Origin: Candidatus Coprenecus pullistercoris
GTDB taxonomy: Bacteria > Bacteroidota > Bacteroidia > Bacteroidales > UBA932
Length of the DNA: 64,000 nucleotides
Reading direction: 5' to 3'
Assembly: GCA_019116965.1 (NCBI GenBank)
Contig: DXAT01000024.1
Span: 1 to 64,000 of the forward strand
Below are positions 34,132 to 42,594 of this stretch, in pieces (position 1 is the first letter of the stretch; each line of letters starts with the position of its first letter). The notes under the pieces were generated by a model. It made no database searches, was not told where the DNA came from, and worked only from the letters and a program-made list of their open reading frames with translations. The position numbers were made by a program, and so were the translations under genes.

Positions 34132-36036
34132 CACCTCGCGCTCTGTATCCGCCTTTGCATCCATGACGGCTTTAAGAGCCGCATTGTCTTCAGGATATCC
34201 GCGTACGCGGCCGAAATCCTCCATTGCCGCATCCTTGCCGTAATCCATTCCGTAACCGGTCATGAATGCGTCAGAGAACTCTTTCCGGATGTCTTTTTCA
34301 ATCCCGTCAAGCAGGAAGCGTGCTGATTCTGCCCACTGCTCTATCAGCCGCCCGGCATCCACGGACAGATTCTGGAGAGAAATGCCGAACACCTCCTCAA
34401 AATGTCCGCATACCCATTCCCATTCACGGTTACAGCTGATTTCTTCCATAGCGCTGAATCTTGCGAGAATATCCCGGGCGCCGTCAGCCCTTCCTTCCTC
34501 TATATCACGGACAAGTGCGTCAATCTCACCCTTGGGAGCCTGCAAGCCGGCCATATCCACCCAGTCTCCGTAACAGACTTTCCGTACTTCCGGCTGCATA
34601 GTGCCCTGCTTACGCAGTCCTGCCAGCAATACCTTGCCCATATAATATTTGAGAGCCGCGTCATACAGGCGCATGCCTGCAAGCGCCGACTGCACTGTGA
34701 TGATGCAGCCGCCATAACTTATTGTCCCCTCTGTAAGCCCGGCGCTCATGCCGGCAAGAAGCCGCTTTCCGGACATCATGGCGGACGCTGTATACGGTGA
34801 GAATATTCCGCACATGACTATATCGTTGCGTTCAGAAGGCCGTCTGCTGTCCCTCGCTGGCCATTTGCGCATATCCCTGAACAGCCCGTAGCTTCTTAGA
34901 TTGATTCCGGGAATGAGCCTTGAGCCTCCTGATGTCTCCACAATATACGAGAACGGCAGCTCAGTATTGTCTATATGGGCTTTATGATGCCCGATCACAG
35001 TAGTAAAAGCTCCCGTACGGACAGGCAGCATCATATATGAGCCGGAGCCGAATTTGGTACCCCTGGCAAAAATCCCCTGATGCACCGGACCGGATTTGTA
35101 CATGTGATTGCTGAAATTGGTGCCGGAACCCGCATTCATAAAAGAATACATGGACCCTATCAGCAGAGTTGACTTGTGATGCGATACGGTAAAAGGTCCT
35201 GCAAACACAGACACGGCCTCTCCGTTCTCGCAATGTGAATTCGCGAAAAACATACTGTCGGCACATGAGAAGCCTTTGGACAGTACCGTGCCGTTGCCTG
35301 CAAATACGCGGGTCATCATGACGCCGTCCGTGACTGTGGCTCCGTCCTCGATTATAAAACCGGAAGCCGTCACCCCCTCACCTATCTCCGCCATGTCGCC
35401 GACAGTACCTTCCGACAGACGGAGACATCCATGAAGCAGAGCCGAATCTCCTACCCTGACATTGACAACAGAGCCAAGATTCTCTATGACCGAGCAACGG
35501 CCTATACGCCCCCTGCAGGAGCGTTCCCTGTCCGCCACTGTCATGGCGGCGGCACGCAGCGAGCTTTCAAGACGACAGCTGTGACGGTACATGGCCGCCA
35601 TATAGGCCCACTGTGCCGTCATGCCCTTAAAGACAGTCACACTCCGGCCTCCCGTCTCGTTTATCACATTGACATCCATGCCGTTGCCGAATGAAGAGGA
35701 ACCATCCATGTATATCGTCCCGACATTGATGATGCGGACATGGTCTCCTATGTCATAACATGATATGTATCCGTGTACTCCGGATATGTACACGCCGTCC
35801 CCGACACTTACATCACGCAGTCTGGCATCGCATATCCCGCAGGGCACTACCGCATCTCCCGGCAGAGAGACCACCCCGTCGAGAGAGCCTATATGTACGG
35901 TTCCGTAAAATGAAGTCCGACGGATCCTGTCCGCCTTGAACCCGGGCGCCACATATATGCGGTCCCAGTTGTCTGCAGTGCATCCCCCGCTCTCCAGTAC
36001 CGACACTTCTTCAACTGACAGCTTTCTGTAGCTCAT
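34105..36036 (-). CDS. DUF4954 family protein (left-handed beta-helix)
   Basis: A 643-residue cytoplasmic protein typical of Bacteroidetes DUF4954. The N-terminal two thirds carry hexapeptide-like repeats of a left-handed beta-helix (for example GDHVRIINVGTIYMDGSS, GDSALLHGCLRLSEGTVGD, IEDGATVTDGVMMTR). It could be a nucleotidyl- or acetyl-transferase-like scaffold, but no catalytic residue can be assigned. The C-terminal third is helical. It follows the SLBB gene by 9 bases, so the two form an operon. Confidence 0.85.
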   Translation of the reverse strand: MSYRKLSVEEVSVLESGGCTADNWDRIYVAPGFKADRIRRTSFYGTVHIGSLDGVVSLPGDAVVPCGICDARLRDVSVGDGVYISGVHGYISCYDIGDHVRIINVGTIYMDGSSSFGNGMDVNVINETGGRSVTVFKGMTAQWAYMAAMYRHSCRLESSLRAAAMTVADRERSCRGRIGRCSVIENLGSVVNVRVGDSALLHGCLRLSEGTVGDMAEIGEGVTASGFIIEDGATVTDGVMMTRVFAGNGTVLSKGFSCADSMFFANSHCENGEAVSVFAGPFTVSHHKSTLLIGSMYSFMNAGSGTNFSNHMYKSGPVHQGIFARGTKFGSGSYMMLPVRTGAFTTVIGHHKAHIDNTELPFSYIVETSGGSRLIPGINLRSYGLFRDMRKWPARDSRRPSERNDIVMCGIFSPYTASAMMSGKRLLAGMSAGLTEGTISYGGCIITVQSALAGMRLYDAALKYYMGKVLLAGLRKQGTMQPEVRKVCYGDWVDMAGLQAPKGEIDALVRDIEEGRADGARDILARFSAMEEISCNREWEWVCGHFEEVFGISLQNLSVDAGRLIEQWAESARFLLDGIEKDIRKEFSDAFMTGYGMDYGKDAAMEDFGRVRGYPEDNAALKAVMDAKADTEREVSEFRRLLL

Positions 36037-36045
36037 GCAGCCAAA

Positions 36046-38397
36046 CTATCTTAACTGATTGACCATCGTAACGACCATCGCGGCAATGGATGTGGTCGAG
36101 GAAGCTATGGACATGACCTCCGTAGCCGAGATACCGCGGCGTGTAAGGGTACGCTGGGGTACGATAATCTCACATCCGGGCATAGGCTTGAAGTTGCGGC
36201 TGCCGGAACCGGCCGCAGAACCGTTCATGAACACGATATATTTCTGGGATCTTATCGCCCCTCTGGCATATCCGCCTGCAAGCTTGATATACTGGCGTAC
36301 ACTCAGAGACGGATCGTATGTGACGACATTGGGGAAAAGCACGGCACCAGATATCCTTACAGTCGAGTTCATCTTCGGCACCGCAATGCTGTCATTGCCG
36401 GCTAAAACTATATCGTGGAACGAACCGGGATTCTCTATGGCCTTTCTAAGGTCTATGGATATGTTGTATCTCTGGTTGCGCCTCGGCATTTCTATGGCCG
36501 ATGTGTCCACTCCGGCCTCCTCTGCGGCCAGCACTCTGGCTACTAATGCCCTTTGATATTCCTGCTCGGTCATCATCCTGTACAGCACGGCACCTTCGAG
36601 ATATGCGTCACCGCTGCATCCTCCGGCTCTTTCAATAATCTCGCTGAGACGGGCAGAACTTTTCTCAACAACATAATGTCCGGGGTAATTGACTTCTCCG
36701 GAAACATTGATAACCTGCTGTGGACGGTAATTAGGTGCCGTACGCGCAGATACTATATCATAAGGACTCAGTTCGAAATCCAGGGCGCTCCTGTCCTCCT
36801 CTATGTCGAAGGTATATACAACGGCGACAGTATCCGTACGGGTGGAACCGTCGCTGAAGTTCCTGCGCGCCACATCTATATTGTTCTTGGAAGCCCCGAG
36901 GCCAAGACCGCCGGAAAGGATTATGGCATCTCCGAGCGTCATGCCGTCACGATAGTCCAAAGTGCAGGGATTGTTGAACTGCCCCTGTGTATATACAGGA
37001 TACCATGTCGTAAATTCATTGCCGGCGAATATCCGTATTCTGTCCTCGCTCATCAGCGGCACATCCTCTATACCGGAAAGCACATCAGCGAGGTTGAAAC
37101 TGAGTGACAGCGTGTCCCTGTCCTTATCCAGACGCATGATGAGGCCACGGTCCATATAGGCTTCATCCTTCACACCTCCGGCTTTCTCAAGAAGCTGACG
37201 GAGAGTGGACAATGTATCTGATACGGCATAATATCCAGGATGCCATACCGCACCTTCGAGGCATATAGTGTTGAGCGTACGGGATATATTCTCAGGAACC
37301 GTAACGACATCTCCGTCTTCAAGGACAAAAGAACTGAAATCCGACGCAGGGACATCAAACGACCTGCTTCGGTCCCCTTTGACCCTCTCCACATGGACCA
37401 TTTTCCTGGATGCGTTACCTGTGTATCCGGCACAGAATCTCAGCAGGTCAGCCATAGTCTCTCCGTCCTTCATCTCATAGAGCATGGGACGCCGTACGCA
37501 GCCCTTTATCTCCACTAAGGCCACATAGGGTGATACGAGAATTAGGTCATTGTCCTCAAGCCTGATATTGTCCTCATAGACTCCGTCTACAATCAGCCTA
37601 TAGAAATCTATCGTCCTGACAAGCCGGCCCTGCCTGTAGAGCCGTATGTCTCTCAACGAGCCAAGCTGCGATGGACCACCTGCCATATACAAGGCTGTGA
37701 AAGCCGTTGAAAGAGACGGAAGAGTATATGTCCCGGGCACAGTGACATCTCCCACCATATTGATTGACAGAGATCTTATCTGACCGAGTGATAATCTTAT
37801 GTATGTATTGGGCTCATTACCTGCAAGCCCAGAATAGACCGACTCGAGCCTGCTTTTAAGAACTGCCTGAGCCTCCTCCACCGTGCATCCGGTAATCATG
37901 ACCGGTCCCACATCGTCTATCGTAATGCTGCCCTCCGGAGAGACGGTACCCTCGATGTGAAGCGAGGAAGCTCCCCAGAGATCGATTATCACCTGATCTC
38001 CAGGTGCTAATTTGTAGCCCGACGGAGTCGGGATATTGTAATTGGGAATGAAATTCAACTCTGGGGCATGGAAAAAACTCCGCCCGAACACTTCCGGTAT
38101 TACCTCCGCTTTCTCTGCCTCTATAGTATCCGCCACCGGTGGAGCTGTCTCTACTGCCGGTTCTGGAGTCTCGACTGTATTGCGGTCTACTGAAGGACTT
38201 TCGGAAACTGTTTTACGGGAGACATTGCCGCCGCCCATCTGCTCGGCAAGAAGCTGCTGTATCTCAGTCTCGCTGTATCCGTATGACTGGGCCAGTGACT
38301 TGAGCATCTCGATATCCTGTACAGACTGCGCCGACAAACTGCAGGTCAATGTGACGGCCGCCATCACCGCCGCTATGGCTTTCCAATAATTAGTCAT
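36046..38397 (-). CDS. SLBB-domain polysaccharide export protein (Wza-like)
   Basis: A 783-residue exported protein with a signal peptide (to about LSAQS), a polysaccharide-export domain starting near YKLAPGDQVIIDLWG, and several SLBB domains with recurring NVSGEVNYPGHYVVE and ISGAVLFPNVVTYD type units. The C-terminus has a short hydrophobic stretch (TEVMSIASSTTSIAAMVVT) that could span the membrane. It probably forms part of an outer-membrane polysaccharide channel. No Wzc, glycosyltransferase or flippase lies nearby, so it stands outside a capsule locus. Confidence 0.9.
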   Translation of the reverse strand: MTNYWKAIAAVMAAVTLTCSLSAQSVQDIEMLKSLAQSYGYSETEIQQLLAEQMGGGNVSRKTVSESPSVDRNTVETPEPAVETAPPVADTIEAEKAEVIPEVFGRSFFHAPELNFIPNYNIPTPSGYKLAPGDQVIIDLWGASSLHIEGTVSPEGSITIDDVGPVMITGCTVEEAQAVLKSRLESVYSGLAGNEPNTYIRLSLGQIRSLSINMVGDVTVPGTYTLPSLSTAFTALYMAGGPSQLGSLRDIRLYRQGRLVRTIDFYRLIVDGVYEDNIRLEDNDLILVSPYVALVEIKGCVRRPMLYEMKDGETMADLLRFCAGYTGNASRKMVHVERVKGDRSRSFDVPASDFSSFVLEDGDVVTVPENISRTLNTICLEGAVWHPGYYAVSDTLSTLRQLLEKAGGVKDEAYMDRGLIMRLDKDRDTLSLSFNLADVLSGIEDVPLMSEDRIRIFAGNEFTTWYPVYTQGQFNNPCTLDYRDGMTLGDAIILSGGLGLGASKNNIDVARRNFSDGSTRTDTVAVVYTFDIEEDRSALDFELSPYDIVSARTAPNYRPQQVINVSGEVNYPGHYVVEKSSARLSEIIERAGGCSGDAYLEGAVLYRMMTEQEYQRALVARVLAAEEAGVDTSAIEMPRRNQRYNISIDLRKAIENPGSFHDIVLAGNDSIAVPKMNSTVRISGAVLFPNVVTYDPSLSVRQYIKLAGGYARGAIRSQKYIVFMNGSAAGSGSRNFKPMPGCEIIVPQRTLTRRGISATEVMSIASSTTSIAAMVVTMVNQLR

Positions 38398-38416
38398 AAT
38401 GTTTTCAAAAGTGTAT

Positions 38417-38447
38417 TTTGCAAAAATAGCAATTTTCTCTATATTTG
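38417..38447 (+). promoter_or_regulatory. Promoter of the vanZ-family gene
   Basis: TTTG (38417-38420), 19 bases, then TATATTTG (38440-38447) match the Bacteroidota consensus exactly. The -7 element ends 4 bases before the ATG at 38452, so the mRNA should be leaderless. Confidence 0.75.
38421..38428 (-). promoter_or_regulatory. -7 promoter element of the SLBB/DUF4954 operon
   Basis: The minus strand reads TATTTTTG, a TAnnTTTG match about 23 bases before the SLBB start codon. It overlaps the divergent vanZ promoter region. Confidence 0.5.
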
Positions 38448-38451
38448 TATC

Positions 38452-38895
38452 ATGTTAAAAACGGTAAAGACACTAATCAATGTATTGTTCGTCCTCTATC
38501 TGGCGATGGTGCTCTTTTTCTGTTTCTACAAGTTCTCGTCCACCGGTATAGACCTGGGAAATTACTTTCTCGGCATACGGCTTGACCGATATGCCCATTT
38601 CATAATGTTTTTCCCCTACCCCTTTATCAGCTGGCTTACATTCCGGCACGCCGTCAGTTCCGCTTTTATGCGGAAACACGCCGTGGTCCTGACAGTCATT
38701 ACCGGACTGGTATTCGCAGGAGCTACGGAAATTCTCCAGGACCTGTTTTTCAAGTCAAGGCAAGGCGATGTCCTTGATTTCCTGGCGGATTCCATATCCA
38801 TAGTCACGGGTACGGCCATCATTGCTCTCTCAGGCACACCGATAGTAAAATTCATAGATTCCAAATTCTCCAGAACTGACAATGAGATCCTATAA
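38452..38895 (+). CDS. VanZ family protein
   Basis: A 147-residue membrane protein with four hydrophobic segments. HFIMFFPYPFISWL, ATEILQDLFFKSRQGDVLDFLAD and the surrounding spacing fit the VanZ family, whose best known member lowers teicoplanin binding. Most members have unknown roles, so resistance should not be assumed. The promoter is immediately upstream. The next gene starts 14 bases before its stop, so the two are coupled. Confidence 0.85.
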   Translation: MLKTVKTLINVLFVLYLAMVLFFCFYKFSSTGIDLGNYFLGIRLDRYAHFIMFFPYPFISWLTFRHAVSSAFMRKHAVVLTVITGLVFAGATEILQDLFFKSRQGDVLDFLADSISIVTGTAIIALSGTPIVKFIDSKFSRTDNEIL

Positions 38896-39508
38896 GATAT
38901 TATTCCTGCTGCTTCCGCTTCTGATACTGCCTGTCAACGCATATTCTTCCGACAAAGACTCCCTGCGCAATGAGCGTCTGTTCGGAGGCGAGCCCGTTCG
39001 TACGGCTGTAAAGCTCAATGCCGCCGTAGTCCTCGGCATAGTGAATCCGTCCGTGGAGTTCAGGGCTCACGAAAACATCACGGTCGCCCTTGAGGGACTC
39101 GGAGTATTTTATCCAAAAGGTGTAAAAGGAGTGTTTGACGGTCCGGCTGTCGCAGCCATGACATTCATAGAAGGACGATATTATCCCAAACAGGCTTTCC
39201 GGGGATTTTTCGCAGCTCCAAATATCGGCTTTGCCGTATGGGATCTGAGCAAGGGACTTCACCCGTCATATTGGGGTACCTACTCGGACATGTACCAGAT
39301 AGGTGTCAATTTTATGGCCGGAATCACCATCGGCTACTCATTCACGCTGACCAAACACTGGGGTATAGAAATCTCAGCAGGAGGAGGCTGTCAGATAGGA
39401 TTCTACGAAGGGCATTACAAACCGGACGGTTCCCTGTATGTGGACTGGAACGGTTCCACCGAATGGATTCCCTATAAGGCGGCAGTCAATATCGTATACA
39501 AATGGTAA
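38882..39508 (+). CDS. DUF3575-like outer-membrane protein
   Basis: A 208-residue protein with a signal peptide (to about NAYSS) and a beta-barrel pattern of alternating hydrophobic strands. GYSFTLTKHWGIEISAGGG and the C-terminal VNIVYKW end are typical of DUF3575 and small outer-membrane barrels. The related protein encoded at 44931-45497 has the parallel segment GYSLMLTEHLNIEFGLG. It overlaps vanZ by 14 bases and the following amidase gene by 7. Function unknown. Confidence 0.75.
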   Translation: MRSYKILFLLLPLLILPVNAYSSDKDSLRNERLFGGEPVRTAVKLNAAVVLGIVNPSVEFRAHENITVALEGLGVFYPKGVKGVFDGPAVAAMTFIEGRYYPKQAFRGFFAAPNIGFAVWDLSKGLHPSYWGTYSDMYQIGVNFMAGITIGYSFTLTKHWGIEISAGGGCQIGFYEGHYKPDGSLYVDWNGSTEWIPYKAAVNIVYKW

Positions 39509-42500
39509 GACATCTCATACACATTGCGGCTCTGACAGCAGCACTCTGCATGAGCTGCGTGGCATACGCCAGGATAACGGGACCTGAGATCATACCTGCC
39601 ATAGATTCCATCGACTCATATCTTGCGACAAAGGCCGATGTGGCGGATAAAGTCATTCTTGACACATTCTTTGTCAGACAGCGCACACTTGAGCTTCATC
39701 TCAACAGAACGATTACCGACTATCCGCTCAGGGATCAGGACATAGACACCATGATACATATCGCACGGTGCCTCCTTCCCGCAGAATACATTGATTACAA
39801 TATAGTGTTCATGTACAAGAATTCTCCTGTTGAGAGATATGCGTCAGCTTTTCTGTCAGGGCGAAACCATGACACGCATGTTCCGCGGCACGGCCGTCAA
39901 TGGGTGAGCGGCGGGACTACAGGCAACCGCGGACTTTCAGGATACAATATAGCATTATGGGCCAGTCATGGATATTACTATTCGGCTGAGGCCGACAGAT
40001 GGCAATGGCAAAGAGCGCCGTTCTTTACTTCAGTGGAAGACCTGCTCACCCAGAGCTATGTCACAGGTTTTTTAGCACCGATGCTTGAGAATGCCGGAGC
40101 ATATGTCATAATGCCGCGGGAGAGGGATATCATGACCGAAGAGATCATCATCGATAACGGCAGCCCGTTCTATTCGGAAAAAGGCACATGGAACGACACC
40201 CCCGGCAAAGGTTTCGGAGGAGGCAGAAAGACATTGGCCTCAGGAGAGAATCCGTTTGAGAACGGGACGGCCCGCATGGGTACCTACAGAAGTGCATCCT
40301 CACCCAAGGCATCATACAGACCCTGTTTCCCAAAAACCGGGGACTACGCCGTATATGTCTCATACAAGACTCTTCCGACAAGTACTGTTGCGGAATATAC
40401 CGTAACTTATTCCGGGGGCGAGAGACATTTTACCGTAGACCAGAGGATGGGAGGCGGCACATGGGTCTATTTGGGAACATTTCATTTTACCGCCGGAGAG
40501 TCCGGTCAGGGCGTTACCGTCAACGGCATCCGCTCTGAAAGTCATGGTGAGATCACCACGGATGCCGTCAGGTTCGGCGGAGGCATGGGCAATATCATAC
40601 GCGGCCAGGAGGTAAGCGGTATGCCGAGATACGCCGAGGGTGCCCGTTACTGGCTGCAATGGAGCGGTTTCCCTGACGCAATATACAGCCCGAACAAAGG
40701 CAAGGACGATTACAGGGACGACTACATGTGCCGGGGAGAGTGGGTAAATGACTTGTGCGGACGGCTCGGAGTGCCGGTGGACATGGCTCTTGCACTGCAT
40801 ACCGATGCCGGAGTATTCAAAAGCGACTCCATAGTCGGCACTCTCGCCATATACAAGGAAGAGTCCGAAGGCAAAAAGACATACTCGGACGGAAGAGCCA
40901 GGATAACCGCCCGTGAGCTGGCCGACATAGTACAGACCTCCATAGTGAAGGATATCAGGACCTTTTACCGTCCGGACTGGAACAGAAGAGCCATCTGGGA
41001 CAGGTCGTACATGGAAGCACGGGTCCCGGATGTACCCACCGTTCTGATAGAACTGCTTGCCCATCAGAACTTCTCTGACATGCAGTGTGCACTTGATCCC
41101 GAATTCAGGTTCATCGTATCGCGAGCTATATATAAAGGTATTCTCAAGTATCTGTCCTTTACTTCAGGTACTGATTACGCTGTACAGCCGCTTCCGGTAA
41201 CCGATATGTGCGCGGTCATCACAGAAAGCGGAAAGCACCATGCCGAGCTCAGGCTGACATGGTCACCGCGTACAGACATGACTGAGCCTACCGCAGCAGC
41301 AGATTCATACATTGTTTATAGAAGGATTATCGATCCATCGGATGTAAACGGATATATTCCCGGATTTGACAACGGCGTCACGGTTACAGGCACAGAATAC
41401 ACTGACCGCATCGAGGCAGGCCTGCTGTACAGCTATAAAGTAGTGGCTGTCAACGAAGGGGGGCTCTCATTCCCCTCTGAGATAATGTCCGCCGGTTATC
41501 TGCCTGACAGTCCATGCGCGCTTGTCGTCAACGGATTCACTGAAGTATCCGGTCCGGCTCCCTACCCTGCGTGCGATTCATCCTTCGCGGGCTTTGACTT
41601 CAAACAAAGCCACGGAGTCCCGTACATCCACGACATATCGTATATCGGTGAACAATACGAATATAGAAGAGACAGACCGTGGATACATGATGACCTGCCC
41701 GGCTTCGGAGCATCCTACATGGATTATGGTCCCGCACCAGTGGCCGGTAACACATTTGACTATCCGCTTGTTCACGGCACAGCCATGATGCGGAGCGGAT
41801 TGAGTTTCTGCTCCACATCCCTGAGCGCCATGCTGTCCGGCCACTCCGGCATCTCCTATCCACTAATCGACATGATCTTCGGGAATTCCGGGATACCGTC
41901 TTCCGACAGTCTTTTTTCCATACTGTCCGGATACTGCGACAACGGAGGCAGCCTCCTCATCTCCGGTTCCGCTATCGGAAAATCCGCTGCATACGACTAT
42001 GACAGAGCGTATGCACATGCGGCCCCTGTCGACTCCGCCGTACACAGCATCAATGATGCGGCGGATATCCTGTCTTCTGTAAAAGTTCTCGTTCCCACTG
42101 CGGACAAGGCCCTGACCGATATGATTGACAGCACGGTCAGAGCCCTGAAAATCATCTCTGGCAAGACTGCGCTGCGCACATCCGAGGCCCTTGACACCCA
42201 TTGCCGCAGCATAGATCCGGTACATGCAGCATATGTGTTCACAAGCGATGTCCTGCACTGCCGATGGAGCAACAGCTTCGCCTCATCCGGCGGCAGAGTC
42301 AGGTCCGTGGCCAACCCTATGGACATTTACAGAGACTCGACAATACATATCGCATTCTACACCAGTCCAAATCCAAGAATATACTGCGTGACATGCCCCG
42401 ATGCACTGACGCCATCGGATTCCGGAGCCTGCACATTCCTGCGTTACGAGGGCAGCAATACATCGGCCGGCGTGGCCTATGACGGCACATACCGATGCAT

Positions 42501-42588
42501 CAGTCTCGGCTTCCCTATAGAAGCATTAACCTCGCAACAACAGGTCGACTGCCTGATGCGCGAGGTTATCGGTTTTCTTTTAAAGTAG
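39502..42588 (+). CDS. Large secreted amidase-like protein with golvesin and fibronectin III modules
   Basis: A 1028-residue exported protein. Segments match a zinc amidase (amidase_3) fold interrupted by an insertion. SHG at 155-157, with the helical run ending LENAGAYVIMPRERD (195-209), looks like the first part. ALHTDAGVF (431-439) is the probable later zinc histidine, and VLIELLAHQNFSD supplies the probable catalytic Glu. Between them, about 218-358, is a golvesin C-terminal-like module ending GEITTDAVRFGGG. A fibronectin III module lies near 600-665. The rest, to the C-terminus, is uncharacterised. It may act on peptidoglycan or another glycan; some relatives are annotated xanthan lyase. 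The start overlaps the preceding gene by 7 bases. Confidence 0.75.
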   Translation: MVRHLIHIAALTAALCMSCVAYARITGPEIIPAIDSIDSYLATKADVADKVILDTFFVRQRTLELHLNRTITDYPLRDQDIDTMIHIARCLLPAEYIDYNIVFMYKNSPVERYASAFLSGRNHDTHVPRHGRQWVSGGTTGNRGLSGYNIALWASHGYYYSAEADRWQWQRAPFFTSVEDLLTQSYVTGFLAPMLENAGAYVIMPRERDIMTEEIIIDNGSPFYSEKGTWNDTPGKGFGGGRKTLASGENPFENGTARMGTYRSASSPKASYRPCFPKTGDYAVYVSYKTLPTSTVAEYTVTYSGGERHFTVDQRMGGGTWVYLGTFHFTAGESGQGVTVNGIRSESHGEITTDAVRFGGGMGNIIRGQEVSGMPRYAEGARYWLQWSGFPDAIYSPNKGKDDYRDDYMCRGEWVNDLCGRLGVPVDMALALHTDAGVFKSDSIVGTLAIYKEESEGKKTYSDGRARITARELADIVQTSIVKDIRTFYRPDWNRRAIWDRSYMEARVPDVPTVLIELLAHQNFSDMQCALDPEFRFIVSRAIYKGILKYLSFTSGTDYAVQPLPVTDMCAVITESGKHHAELRLTWSPRTDMTEPTAAADSYIVYRRIIDPSDVNGYIPGFDNGVTVTGTEYTDRIEAGLLYSYKVVAVNEGGLSFPSEIMSAGYLPDSPCALVVNGFTEVSGPAPYPACDSSFAGFDFKQSHGVPYIHDISYIGEQYEYRRDRPWIHDDLPGFGASYMDYGPAPVAGNTFDYPLVHGTAMMRSGLSFCSTSLSAMLSGHSGISYPLIDMIFGNSGIPSSDSLFSILSGYCDNGGSLLISGSAIGKSAAYDYDRAYAHAAPVDSAVHSINDAADILSSVKVLVPTADKALTDMIDSTVRALKIISGKTALRTSEALDTHCRSIDPVHAAYVFTSDVLHCRWSNSFASSGGRVRSVANPMDIYRDSTIHIAFYTSPNPRIYCVTCPDALTPSDSGACTFLRYEGSNTSAGVAYDGTYRCISLGFPIEALTSQQQVDCLMREVIGFLLK

Positions 42589-42594
42589 TCCTGG

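Noticed and set aside
38452..38895. Glycopeptide resistance gene
   Set aside because: VanZ-family membership alone does not show resistance; no van ligase or other resistance gene is nearby.
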